Shown: positions 43,092 through 51,961 of the stretch, piece by piece
How positions within the stretch are numbered: position 1 is the first letter of the stretch
Layout of the letters: the number at the start of each line of letters is the position of its first letter
DNA from: Pseudaminobacter sp040045035
GTDB lineage: Bacteria; Pseudomonadota; Alphaproteobacteria; Rhizobiales; Rhizobiaceae
Reading direction: 5' to 3'
Assembly: GCF_040045035.1 (NCBI RefSeq)
Contig: NZ_JBDZDS010000001.1
Span: 248,001 to 312,000 of the forward strand
DNA length: 64,000 nt
The notes under the pieces: generated by a model
Told to the model about the DNA's origin: nothing
What the model saw: only the letters and a program-made list of their open reading frames with translations
Database searches by the model: none
Program-made: the position numbers and the translations under genes

Positions 43092-45356
43092 ATGTTTGAG
43101 ACTGAAAATCGCGACGACCGGAAGCATTCGCTTCCTGCGTATGCGCGCGACGGTCGCGAGCATGATGCCGTGCCGCGTGCCGGCTCGTTGCTGGGACTGG
43201 TACCGGCCGACGACATGCGGGACGATGCGCTGGAGCGCCATCGCGCTGCGCGCTCCCGACGGGAGGAGCGGCTTCGGCGCGAGGCGGAGGCCTCCTTGGC
43301 TGCTGCGGCCGAAATAGCCGCATCTTCGGTGGCTCCTCAGCAGGCCTCTTCGCAGATAGCAGATAACCCCCGCCCGAACTTCCGCGCAAAAATCTCCGCC
43401 TGGCTTTCCAATTTGAAGCGAGAGGCCGGAGCGTCCGCCAGCGAACGCGGCAATGTTGCCGAGGAGGCCGAACAGAGGCTTTCCGCCGCCCAGGCCACGC
43501 CGCTTTCCGATAAGGCCGTCGACGAGCTTTGCGATTTCGGCGAGATCGACGACAGGCAGTGGCAGCCGCTCAACGACCCGATGAAGGTCATCGGCGGTAT
43601 CACGCGTTCCAAGATGCTGATCGTGCTCTGCACCGTTGTGGGCGCGCTGCTCGGTATCGCGGTGGCTCTTTCGACACCCAAGAAATACGAGGCGGCGACA
43701 GAACTCCTGATCGACCCGCACGACCTCAAGTTGGTTGTCCGCGACCTCACCCAGACCGGCTTTTCCAACGAAGCCACGCTCGCCATCGTGGAAAACCAGG
43801 TCCGTGTCATCACCTCGGGCACGGTGCTCAACAAGGTGGTGGACCAACTGCATCTCGACGACGATCCCGAGTTCAACAGTCAGGGCGGCGGGCTGGGGGT
43901 GCGTTCGTTGTTCTCCAGCGGCGACGGCGCCGACGATCCGGCCCGGCGCCGCGCACTTGCCGTCAACCGTCTCGCCGCCAGCCTTTCGGTCGAGCGCGGC
44001 GGCAAGACCTTCGTGGTCGTGATCGCCGTGAAGACACGGGACGGCGAGAAGTCGGCTCTCATTGCCAACACCATGGCGGACGTGTTCCTCAAGACCTATA
44101 GCGAGCTCCAGTCCGACACCGCCAGCCGTGCGACGGAAGAGCTCACCGCTCGCCTCGCGGAGCTGCGCAGCAGCGTCGAGACGGCTGAGCGCAAGGTCGA
44201 AACCTTCAAGGCCGAGCACGACATCATCGATCCGCAAGGCCGCCTGATCACCGACGACGAGCTGATGAAGCTCAACGATCAACTGTCGGTCGCCCGAGCT
44301 CGCACGCTGGAGCTCAACGGCAAGGCAGCGTCGGCCAAGTCGGCCGATGTCGATGCGGTTGTCGGCGGTGCGTTGCCTGAGGCGCTGACCTCACCGACGA
44401 TGACGGAGCTGCGCACGCAATATGCGATTCTGAAAGGGGAACTCGACAAGCTCGCCGTCAAGCTCGGGCCCCGCCACCCTCAGCTCCAGGCCGTCCAGGC
44501 CCAGCTCGCCGGTGCACGCGACCAGATCGCCGCCAAGCTGCGCCGCATCGCCTCGTCCGTGCAGACGGAGCTGAAGCGCTCGGCTCAGCTGGAGGAGGAG
44601 CTTTCCTCGCGTCTCGCCCAGCTCAAGGTCCGCCAGGGCGATGTCAGTCGCGACATGGTGGAGTTGGGCGAGCTGGAGCGCGTGGCGACGGCCAAGCGCG
44701 CCGTCTACGAGGCTTTCCTGCTGCGCGCGCGAGAAACCGGCGAGCAGCGGGATATCAACACGGCCAATATGAGCGTCATCTCGGTGGCTTATCCCCCGCC
44801 GACCGCGACCGGCCCGTCGCGCTCGACGATTGCGATGGCAGGCACCATGCTGGGCCTTTTCGCCGGGATCGGGATCGGCGGCCTGCGCGGTGCCTGTGAG
44901 AGTCTGCGCGACACCGCCCGGCAGCGCCGCCGCCGATGCGTGACGGCGCGGCGTGATGTTCCGTTGGCCACGCCTCCGTCCGGAAACGGGCCGGAAGACA
45001 GCCCTACCGCCCCCGGCGGTGACCGTGCACGCCGACTGGAGGCGCTGCAAGACCGTGGCCAGCCGCGGTTCCAGACCGTACCGCAGGAGAGGGGACATCG
45101 GTCGGAGGCGTTTGCGCCGGAAGATGCGGAGCAGGCGCTGCCGAACGAGCCATCCGTCTCGAAGGCGCATTCCTATCCGCCATACTGGCCGGCCGAACCG
45201 ATCCCCGGCCAGGTCCCGGCCGAGCGAGCTGCAGCCGATGGCGAGCGTCCGGAGGCTCCTGAAACGTCCATCGACGACATCCGCGCCAGCCTGCGCGACT
45301 TCGGCCATCGGGTGGAGGGTCTTGCAGAAGCCCGTATCCGACGCCGATATTTCTGA
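43092..45356 (+). CDS. Wzz/GNVR-type exopolysaccharide chain-length protein without kinase domain
   Basis: The 754-residue inner-membrane protein has a charged cytoplasmic N-terminus of ~170 residues, a first membrane segment near 175-195 (MLIVLCTVVGALLGIAVALS) and a periplasmic Wzz domain. A long coiled coil (~330-540) with the GNVR-like VYEAFLLRARE region leads to a second membrane segment near 575-597. The ~155-residue Pro/Glu-rich tail has no Walker motifs, so it lacks the tyrosine-autokinase domain of ExoP-like proteins. It should set polysaccharide chain length. Confidence 0.88.
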   Translation: MFETENRDDRKHSLPAYARDGREHDAVPRAGSLLGLVPADDMRDDALERHRAARSRREERLRREAEASLAAAAEIAASSVAPQQASSQIADNPRPNFRAKISAWLSNLKREAGASASERGNVAEEAEQRLSAAQATPLSDKAVDELCDFGEIDDRQWQPLNDPMKVIGGITRSKMLIVLCTVVGALLGIAVALSTPKKYEAATELLIDPHDLKLVVRDLTQTGFSNEATLAIVENQVRVITSGTVLNKVVDQLHLDDDPEFNSQGGGLGVRSLFSSGDGADDPARRRALAVNRLAASLSVERGGKTFVVVIAVKTRDGEKSALIANTMADVFLKTYSELQSDTASRATEELTARLAELRSSVETAERKVETFKAEHDIIDPQGRLITDDELMKLNDQLSVARARTLELNGKAASAKSADVDAVVGGALPEALTSPTMTELRTQYAILKGELDKLAVKLGPRHPQLQAVQAQLAGARDQIAAKLRRIASSVQTELKRSAQLEEELSSRLAQLKVRQGDVSRDMVELGELERVATAKRAVYEAFLLRARETGEQRDINTANMSVISVAYPPPTATGPSRSTIAMAGTMLGLFAGIGIGGLRGACESLRDTARQRRRRCVTARRDVPLATPPSGNGPEDSPTAPGGDRARRLEALQDRGQPRFQTVPQERGHRSEAFAPEDAEQALPNEPSVSKAHSYPPYWPAEPIPGQVPAERAAADGERPEAPETSIDDIRASLRDFGHRVEGLAEARIRRRYF

Positions 45357-45468
45357 GACTTATTGTCCCGATTGCGGCTTCGCGGCATGCGACGGCGCAT
45401 TGACGGGATTGCGTCGCGGTTTTTTCGTGACTATGCCTTGCACTTAGTGCTGACGCCAGGGAAGACAC

Positions 45469-46368
45469 ATGACTGAAATTATCGACGGAAAGATCGTAGC
45501 CGAAGATGTCGTGGAGACGGTGAAGCGTTTCACGGCCGAGCTGTCGGAGAAACATGGCGTCCAGCCCGGATTGGCCGTTGTGATCGTCGGCGAGGATCCG
45601 GCAAGCCAGGTCTACGTGTCCTCCAAGGGCAAGAAGGCGAAGGAGTGCGGCTTCCTCTCGATCCAGCACACGCTGCCGGCCGACACGAGCGAAGCCGATC
45701 TGCTCAAGCTCATCGGCCAGCTCAACGCTGACGCGACCGTCCACGGCATCCTCGTGCAGCTGCCGCTGCCCGACCACATCGATTCCGGAAAAGTCATCCA
45801 GACCATCGCGCCGCAGAAGGATGTCGACGGCTTCAGCTTCATCAATGTCGGCAAGCTCGGCACCGGCGAGGTCGATAGCGCATTCGTGCCCTGCACGCCG
45901 GCTGGCTCGATGCTGCTCATCGAGCGCGTGCGCGGCAAGGACCTGTCGGGCCTCAATGCCGTCGTCGTCGGCCGCTCCAATATCGTCGGCAAGCCCATGG
46001 CCAACCTGCTCCTGGCCGCCAACTGCACCGTCACGGTCGCGCACAGCCGCACCAAGGACCTGCCCACGCTGGCCCGCACCGCCGACATCCTGGTCGCGGC
46101 CGTCGGCCGTCCGGAAATGATCAAGGGCGACTGGGTCAAGCCCGGAGCCACTGTCATCGATGTGGGCATCAACCGCATTCCGGCGCCTGAAAAGGGCGAG
46201 GGCAAGTCGCGGCTGGTCGGCGACGTCGATTTCGACAGCGCGCACAAGGCCGCTGGCGCCATCACCCCGGTGCCGGGCGGCGTCGGTCCGATGACCATCG
46301 CCATGCTGATGGCCAACACGCTGGTTTCGGCAAGCCGCGCCGCTGGCGTCGAGCCGCCGGCCTTCTGA
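45469..46368 (+). CDS. folD: Methylenetetrahydrofolate dehydrogenase/cyclohydrolase
   Basis: The 299-residue bifunctional enzyme converts 5,10-methylene-THF to 10-formyl-THF using NADP. Catalytic Y49 and K53 lie in SQVYVSSKGKKAKECG. The HGILVQLPLP, VVVGRSNIVGKP and PVPGGVGPMT motifs are all present. It is followed 18 bases later by a GlxA-type regulator gene. It could take the methylene-THF made by sarcosine oxidase in this genome, though a housekeeping role is enough to explain it. Confidence 0.96.
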   Translation: MTEIIDGKIVAEDVVETVKRFTAELSEKHGVQPGLAVVIVGEDPASQVYVSSKGKKAKECGFLSIQHTLPADTSEADLLKLIGQLNADATVHGILVQLPLPDHIDSGKVIQTIAPQKDVDGFSFINVGKLGTGEVDSAFVPCTPAGSMLLIERVRGKDLSGLNAVVVGRSNIVGKPMANLLLAANCTVTVAHSRTKDLPTLARTADILVAAVGRPEMIKGDWVKPGATVIDVGINRIPAPEKGEGKSRLVGDVDFDSAHKAAGAITPVPGGVGPMTIAMLMANTLVSASRAAGVEPPAF

Positions 46369-46386
46369 CCTCAGCCAGAGCCCGGA

Positions 46387-47394
46387 ATGCCGGCCTTGCC
46401 GCAGCAACCCGTCCCGGTGGAGATGCAGCTCTTGCCCGACGGCGTGCAAGGGGGCCGGCAATTCGCATTCCTGTTGGTCGACAAGTTCCCGATGTTCTCG
46501 CTGGCTGCGGCCATCGACACGGTACGCTCGGCCAACCGGCTTCTCGGCCATAACTTTTATGGCTGGACGACTGTCTCGGCCGACGGCGAGGCGGTCACCG
46601 CCTCCAACGGCCTGTCGCTGAAGGTCGGCTACAGCGTGGCCGACCTCCCGCAGGTGGATATCCTGTTCGTCTGCGTGGGGCTCACCACCGAATTTCCGGG
46701 GAAGAGCAAGGTGCTGGCCGCCCTGCGCAGCTGGGGCCGGCGCGGCGGCGCCCTCGGCGCGCTCTCGGCCGGCTCCTACCTGCTGGCCGAGGCCGGCCAG
46801 CTCGACGGCTGTCGCTGCACCATCCACTGGGAAAACCGCGCCGGCTTCAGCGAGCGCTTTCCCGACATCCAGTGCACCGGCAACGTCTTCGAGATCGATC
46901 GCAAGCGCTACACCTGTGCCGGCGGCACGACGTCCATCGACCTAATGCTGGAGATCGTGCGCGGAGACCTGGGCCCCAATCTCGCGAACGGCGTCGCCAA
47001 CCAGTTCCAGCATGAACGCATCCGCTCGGCCACTGACCGCCAGCGCGTCGGGCCGGAGCGCGACCTGACCGGCAAGTCGGAGAAGCTGCGCAAGATCGTG
47101 GAGCTCATGGCCGACAATCTGGACGAGCCGTTCTCGGCGCTGCAGCTTGCCAAGACGGCCGGGCTCTCCGTTCGTCAGGTCGAGCGGCTGTTTCTGCGCC
47201 ATCTCAACGTCACGCCGGGGCGCTACTACATGCGGCTCAGGCTCGAGCGGGCGCGCGAGCTGCTGCGCCAGACCAATATGCCCATCCTCGACGTGGCGAT
47301 CGCGACCGGCTTCACCTCGCATTCCTATTTCGCCCAGAGCTACCGCCTGCAATTCGGCCGGCCGCCCTCGGAAGAGCGGCGCACGACCTATTAG
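46387..47394 (+). CDS. GlxA/GbdR-type AraC-family transcriptional regulator
   Basis: The 335-residue protein has an N-terminal DJ-1/PfpI-like domain (residues ~25-200, with a GALGALSAGSYLLAEAG nucleophile-loop region lacking the catalytic Cys) and a C-terminal AraC helix-turn-helix pair (~230-330). This form includes GbdR and SouR, which respond to glycine betaine derivatives and sarcosine. The position 18 bases after folD suggests a link to one-carbon or methylamine metabolism. Which ligand it senses is not known. Confidence 0.87.
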   Translation: MPALPQQPVPVEMQLLPDGVQGGRQFAFLLVDKFPMFSLAAAIDTVRSANRLLGHNFYGWTTVSADGEAVTASNGLSLKVGYSVADLPQVDILFVCVGLTTEFPGKSKVLAALRSWGRRGGALGALSAGSYLLAEAGQLDGCRCTIHWENRAGFSERFPDIQCTGNVFEIDRKRYTCAGGTTSIDLMLEIVRGDLGPNLANGVANQFQHERIRSATDRQRVGPERDLTGKSEKLRKIVELMADNLDEPFSALQLAKTAGLSVRQVERLFLRHLNVTPGRYYMRLRLERARELLRQTNMPILDVAIATGFTSHSYFAQSYRLQFGRPPSEERRTTY

Positions 47395-47430
47395 GTATCC
47401 GGCAAAGCGAGCGCGCTTGACGACCGCATC

Positions 47431-48486
47431 TCAGACCGCGTTCGACATCGTCCTGTCGAAAAACACGTAACGGTCCCGGCCGCGGGCCTTCGCCGTGTAG
47501 AGTGCTGCGTCCACGTTTCGCGTCAATTCCTCGCGCGACGCCGCATCGCGAGGGGCGACTGCAACCCCGATGCTCGCACGTGCCTGGATTATCTTGCCCT
47601 CGATCTGGAACGGCTCCCTGAAAACCTGGATGAGCCGCTCGGCCACCGATTCCAGGACGCGCACGCTCGAGGGCGCATGTAGAAAGAGCGCGAACTCGTC
47701 CCCGCCGAGGCGGATCGGCGTGTCGTCCGCACGGATCACCGACCGGATGCGCCGGGCTGCTTCGACGAGCACAGCATCTCCCACGGGATGACCGTGCTGG
47801 TCATTGATCTTCTTGAAGCCGTCGAGGTCCATGTAGAGGACGCCGATCTCCCTGTTTTCCGCGATCGCTGCTGTGATCGCTCCGTCCACGATGGATGTGA
47901 TCGCCTTGCGATTGTAGAACCCGGTCAGCGGGTCCGTCATCGCCGCGGTCTTCAGGGCGGTTTCCTCAAGACCGAGCAGGATGTTGGAGCGCTCGAGGCG
48001 CAGAAGCCCTCCCGCGACAGTGCCGAAATTGCGAAGCGTCTCCATCTCCTGCGCGCTGAGCCGCCTGGGTGCGGTATCCAGCACGCAAAGTGCGCCGACG
48101 GTCAGTCCCGGTTCGAGCTCTATCGGCGTTCCGGCATAAAAGCGGAACTGCGGGTCGCCTTCCACGTAGGGCAGGGTCCGAAATGCTTCGTCTTCCGTGA
48201 GATCGGGTACCACGAAGCAGTGTCCTGTCCGCACGACGTGGGTGCACATCGATTGCTCGCGCGAGCACGCCACCACCTCAAGCCCGGCGCTCGCCGCGAT
48301 GTGCTGCCAATCCTCGTCGACGATGGTTACGGCCGCCATGGGAGTCTGGAAGACCATCCTGGCCAGGGTGGTCAGCGCGTCCAGCTCGGGGGTTGATTGA
48401 ACCTGGGAGGGCATCAAGGACCTGACCGCCGCCAAGCGCTCGATCTCGTTCGCGGGTACGTCGTTGTAATGGCTGGCTGTCGTCAT
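47431..48486 (-). CDS. GAF-GGDEF diguanylate cyclase
   Basis: The 351-residue protein has an N-terminal GAF sensor (~20-170, with VTIVDEDWQHIAASAGLEV and EQSMCTHVVRTGHCFVVPDL). A C-terminal GGDEF domain has the active loop LGGDEFAL and an inhibitory site RADD five residues before it. It should make cyclic di-GMP and be product-inhibited. ATG 48486 is preceded by GGAGG. A longer open frame to 48684 lacks support. The GAF ligand is unknown. Confidence 0.9.
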   Translation of the reverse strand: MTTASHYNDVPANEIERLAAVRSLMPSQVQSTPELDALTTLARMVFQTPMAAVTIVDEDWQHIAASAGLEVVACSREQSMCTHVVRTGHCFVVPDLTEDEAFRTLPYVEGDPQFRFYAGTPIELEPGLTVGALCVLDTAPRRLSAQEMETLRNFGTVAGGLLRLERSNILLGLEETALKTAAMTDPLTGFYNRKAITSIVDGAITAAIAENREIGVLYMDLDGFKKINDQHGHPVGDAVLVEAARRIRSVIRADDTPIRLGGDEFALFLHAPSSVRVLESVAERLIQVFREPFQIEGKIIQARASIGVAVAPRDAASREELTRNVDAALYTAKARGRDRYVFFDRTMSNAV

Positions 48487-48858
48487 CGGGTGGCCTCCTT
48501 CCTCGCGTCGTGTCCCCGGACTCCTGGAGACGAAAATGCAAGGTCCAGCCACCCCCACCCCGAGCGGACCATCGGAATCAATGCAGTGCATTGGTCTGGA
48601 TGAGTTAGCCGCTGGCGTGCGCAATGCCAATAGTGCCTGAGGGAGGCGCTTTCGCGCTTCATCGTCGCCACGCCCGGTTTTCACCGTCTGGCCATTTCAA
48701 AGAACTGGGAAGACGGGCGGTCGTCGGACACGCTCATCTAAGTTTTATCTGCGGCCCTTCGACCGCCCGTTCGATGCTCTTGCCCCCGCTCAGTCGCCTC
48801 CACATTCGCGTGGCCAGCCGCCGCCAAGGCCCGGGCTTGGGGGCTCATCACCCAGTGA

Positions 48859-48879
48859 CGCTGGCGCCAATCGCCAGCG
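48859..48879. repeat. Small hairpin in the repeat mosaic
   Basis: CGCTGGCG, loop CCAAT, CGCCAGCG. The sequence CAATCGCCAGCGC recurs at 49255-49267, so it is part of the repeated material. Confidence 0.6.
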
Positions 48880-48960
48880 CCGAGGGATTACCGGGTACCT
48901 TGATCCCAGCTTATTCAAGGTTGCTGGAGACGGCTTTGAAGGGATGCCGCAGCCTTTCAT

Positions 48961-49019
48961 CCCGTCGTCCTCGGGCCGGAGCACGAGCGCAGCGAAGTGC
49001 GGAGGTTCCGGGGACCCAA
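48961..49019 (+). repeat. Intergenic repeat, copy A
   Basis: A ~58-base unit with core CGGGCCGGAGCACGAGCG and GTGCGGAGGTTCCGGGGACC. Its reverse complement recurs at 49181-49239 with few differences. Confidence 0.85.
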
Positions 49020-49180
49020 GCCTCGGACTCTCAACCGGCTGTCCAGGGCAGGTTTCGTGTCAGCAAACTATCCCGGGTAAGACGGCCCGGCTTTGATCCG
49101 CGGCTTTTCCAAGCGTCATCCCGGCCAGCGATTTGCGCGGATCGACCTGCACCGCTGCGGCAGTTTTGGCCGACCGGCAT

Positions 49181-49239
49181 GGGTCCCCGGAACCTCCGCA
49201 CTTCGCTATCGCTCGTGCTCCGGCCCGAGGATGACGGGG
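49181..49239 (-). repeat. Intergenic repeat, copy B (inverted relative to A)
   Basis: Starts GGGTCCCCGGAACCTCCGCA and ends GGATGACGGGG. It is the reverse complement of copy A except for a few bases. A long stem-loop between A and B is possible in RNA or single-stranded DNA. Confidence 0.85.
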
Positions 49240-49274
49240 TGGGACGGCCGGCGTCAATCGCCAGCGCGGCGGTA

Positions 49275-49324
49275 TCCCCGGAACCTCCGCACGTCGCCGT
49301 GCTCCGGCCCCAGGGATGACGGGG
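49275..49324 (-). repeat. Intergenic repeat, copy C (shorter, same orientation as B)
   Basis: Starts TCCCCGGAACCTCCGCACGT and ends GGGATGACGGGG, with ~9 bases missing from the middle compared with copy B. Confidence 0.8.
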
Positions 49325-49362
49325 TAGGGCGATCGACCGCACGCAGGTGATGGACCGGAAGC

Positions 49363-51186
49363 TTATCCCAATCCGAACGACCGGGCGCCTTCATCCGCGC
49401 GGCCGGCCATCTGGCGGAAGCCGGCAAACAATTCGCGGCCAAAGCCGTACTCGTTTTCGGTGAGGTCGATCAGCGGCACCTTGCGCGCCTTCAGCTCGGC
49501 TTCGGGGACGAAGACCTCCAGCGTGCCGTTTTCCGCGTCGAGGCGGACGATGTCGCCGTCGAGGATCTTGCCGATGGCGCCGCCCTCCAACGCCTCGGGC
49601 GTCACGTGGATCGCCGCCGGCACCTTGCCGGATGCGCCCGACATGCGGCCGTCGGTGACCAGCGCGACCTTGTGGCCGCGATCCTGCAATATGCCGAGGA
49701 TGGTGGTGAGCTTGTGCAGTTCCGGCATGCCGTTGGCGCGCGGGCCCTGGAAGCGGATGACGGCGACGAAGTCGCGGTCGAGCTGGCCGGCCTTGAAGGC
49801 GTCGTTCAGCGCCTGCTGGCTGTCCAGCACCACCGCCGGCGCCTCGATGAAGCGACGCTCGGGCTTCACGGCCGAGGTCTTGATGACGGCGTGGCCGACA
49901 TTGCCGGAAAGCACCTTCAGGCCGCCGGAATGCTGGAACGCCTTGGCGAATGGCGCAAGCACCTTCTCGTCGCCGCTCTGCTTCGGCGCGGCCTCGCGCT
50001 GCACCGTGCCGTCGGCACCGAGCTTTGCCTCCACCGCATAGGGGCGCAGGCCTTCGCCCCACACGGTCTGCACGTCCTCGTGCAGCAGGCCGGCATCCAG
50101 CAGTTCGCGGATGAGGAAGCCCATGCCACCGGCGGCGTGGAAGTGGTTCACGTCGGCAAGGCCGTTCGGATAGACCCGCGCCAGAAGCGGCGTTGCGTCG
50201 GACAGGTCGGAAATGTCCTGCCAGGTCAGGCGGATGCCGGCCGCGGCGGCCATGGCGATCAGGTGGATGGTGTGGTTGGTCGAGCCGCCCGTCGCATGCA
50301 GCCCGACCACGCCGTTGACGATGGAGCGCTCGTCGATCATGCGGCCCGCCGGCGTGTAGGCATTGCCGAGCGCGGTGATGGCCAGCGCGCGCTTCGCCGC
50401 TTCCTTCGTCAGCGCGTCGCGTAGCGGCGTGCCGGGATTGACGAAGGAGGCGCCGGGCGTATGCAGGCCCATGATCTCCATCAGCATCTGATTGGAATTG
50501 GCCGTGCCGTAGAAGGTGCAGGTGCCGGGGCCGTGGTAGGACTTTGACTCGGCCTCCAGCAATTCGGCGCGACTGACCTTGCCCTCGGCATAGAGCTGCC
50601 GGATTTTTGCTTTCTCGTCATTGGGCAGGCCCGACGTCATCGGCCCGGCCGGAATGAACACGGCCGGCAGGTGGCCGAAGGAGAGCGCGGCGATCACCAG
50701 CCCCGGCACGATCTTGTCACACACGCCGAGGAAGACGGCGGCGTCGAACATGTTGTGGCTGAGCCCCACGGCCGCCGCCATGGCAATGATGTCGCGCGAG
50801 AACAGCGACAGCTCCATGCCCGGCTGGCCCTGGGTGACGCCGTCGCACATGGCCGGCACGCCACCCGCCACCTGGGCGATGCCGCCCACCTCGCGCGCCG
50901 CCTGCTTGATGAGCTGCGGATAGGTCTCGAAGGGCTGATGCGCCGACAGCATGTCGTTGTAGGAGGTGATGATGCCGAGGTTCGGCACCGTCTCGCCGCT
51001 GAGGGCTGCCTTCTCGCCAGGCGCGCAGGCGGCAAAGCCGTGGGCGAGGTTTCCGCAGGACAGAACCGCCCGGTTGGCGCTGCGGCTGGCGGCCTGCGCG
51101 ATGCGCTCGAGGTAGAGTTCGCGCGAGGCCCGCGAGCGCTCGCGAATCCGCTCGGTAATGGCTTCGATGTCGCTTCTGGCGGTCAT
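49363..51186 (-). CDS. edd: Phosphogluconate dehydratase
   Basis: The 607-residue iron-sulphur enzyme converts 6-phosphogluconate to KDPG in the Entner-Doudoroff pathway. It has the IlvD/Edd family features: TSYNDMLSAHQPFETYP, CDGVTQGQPGMELSLFSRD, PAGPMTSGLPNDEK, THATGGSTNHTIHL-like HATGGSTNHTIHL and TDGRMSGASGKVPAAIHVTPEA. It is the last gene of the minus-strand zwf-pgl-edd run. The length is as usual. KDPG aldolase is not in this window. Confidence 0.96.
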   Translation of the reverse strand: MTARSDIEAITERIRERSRASRELYLERIAQAASRSANRAVLSCGNLAHGFAACAPGEKAALSGETVPNLGIITSYNDMLSAHQPFETYPQLIKQAAREVGGIAQVAGGVPAMCDGVTQGQPGMELSLFSRDIIAMAAAVGLSHNMFDAAVFLGVCDKIVPGLVIAALSFGHLPAVFIPAGPMTSGLPNDEKAKIRQLYAEGKVSRAELLEAESKSYHGPGTCTFYGTANSNQMLMEIMGLHTPGASFVNPGTPLRDALTKEAAKRALAITALGNAYTPAGRMIDERSIVNGVVGLHATGGSTNHTIHLIAMAAAAGIRLTWQDISDLSDATPLLARVYPNGLADVNHFHAAGGMGFLIRELLDAGLLHEDVQTVWGEGLRPYAVEAKLGADGTVQREAAPKQSGDEKVLAPFAKAFQHSGGLKVLSGNVGHAVIKTSAVKPERRFIEAPAVVLDSQQALNDAFKAGQLDRDFVAVIRFQGPRANGMPELHKLTTILGILQDRGHKVALVTDGRMSGASGKVPAAIHVTPEALEGGAIGKILDGDIVRLDAENGTLEVFVPEAELKARKVPLIDLTENEYGFGRELFAGFRQMAGRADEGARSFGLG

Positions 51187-51254
51187 GACGGTCGGTCCTT
51201 TGTGGGGCGGCCCCGTAAGCGCTGGGAGGATGCGCTTTGCGGAAGCCGGATGGA

Positions 51255-51956
51255 TTACGGCGCCCAGAAGATCTGCACGGGCACCCTTGCATGGTCGAAG
51301 ACCGCGCGCACCGGCAGATGCGGCGAGCCGTCGAGGGCAGCCTCCAGCACGCGGCGCTTTTCGGCGCCTTCGATGTGGAGGGCGATGAAGCCGGCCGAAG
51401 TGATGCGCGGCAGCGTCAAGGTCAGGCGCGGCTCGATGCCGCTCGGCGCATGGACGGGCAGCACATTGGCCTGCGTATGCGGGTCGAGAAGTGCGGGCAG
51501 ATCGTCGGCGTCAGGAAAGAAGGAGGCGGTGTGGCCGTCCGTGCCCATGCCGAGGATGACGGCATCCAGCGTCAAGGCGTTGCGTCCGATCGCTTCGTCG
51601 GCGCGCTCGGCCGCTGTGGCGATGTCGTCGGCCGCTGAGTAGAGGCCGATGAATTCGGCCGCGGCCGCTTCGTTCCGTAGCAGGTTGGCGGCCACCAGCC
51701 CGGCATTGGAACGCGGCGAATCCGGCGGCACGAAGCGCTCGTCCACCAGCGTCACGATCACCTTGGCCCAGTCGATCTTTTCGCGCGACAGCGTGCGGAA
51801 GAACAGGCCGGGCGTGGTGCCGCCCGAAACGGCGAGCGTAGCCTTGTCCCGCGCGGCGATGGCGTCGGCCAGCACCCGGGCCACCGTGCCGGCAAAAGCC
51901 GACGCCAGTGCCTCGGACGAGGTGAATTCGTGCCAGCTGCGGGCGGCCTTGTCCAT
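51255..51956 (-). CDS. pgl: 6-phosphogluconolactonase
   Basis: The 233-residue enzyme hydrolyses 6-phosphogluconolactone, between Zwf and Edd. It has LAVSGGTTPGLFFRTLS, VTLVDERFVPPDSPRSN and DAVILGMGTDGHTASFFPDA, the family motifs. ATG 51956 lies 5 bases after the zwf stop. The longer open frame reaching back into zwf is discarded. Confidence 0.95.
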   Translation of the reverse strand: MDKAARSWHEFTSSEALASAFAGTVARVLADAIAARDKATLAVSGGTTPGLFFRTLSREKIDWAKVIVTLVDERFVPPDSPRSNAGLVAANLLRNEAAAAEFIGLYSAADDIATAAERADEAIGRNALTLDAVILGMGTDGHTASFFPDADDLPALLDPHTQANVLPVHAPSGIEPRLTLTLPRITSAGFIALHIEGAEKRRVLEAALDGSPHLPVRAVFDHARVPVQIFWAP

Positions 51957-51961
51957 GTCGC

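Larger units (their letters stand above)
48487..49362. other. Gene-free region with an inverted and direct repeat mosaic
   Basis: About 875 bases without a supported gene. The right half consists mostly of related palindromic units (48961-49019, 49181-49239 and 49275-49324) and a small hairpin at 48859-48879. Several antisense open frames here come from repeat composition. Confidence 0.7.

Noticed and set aside
45004..46827. 607-codon minus-strand open frame across folD
   Set aside because: Antisense to folD and the Wzz-like gene, without domain features.
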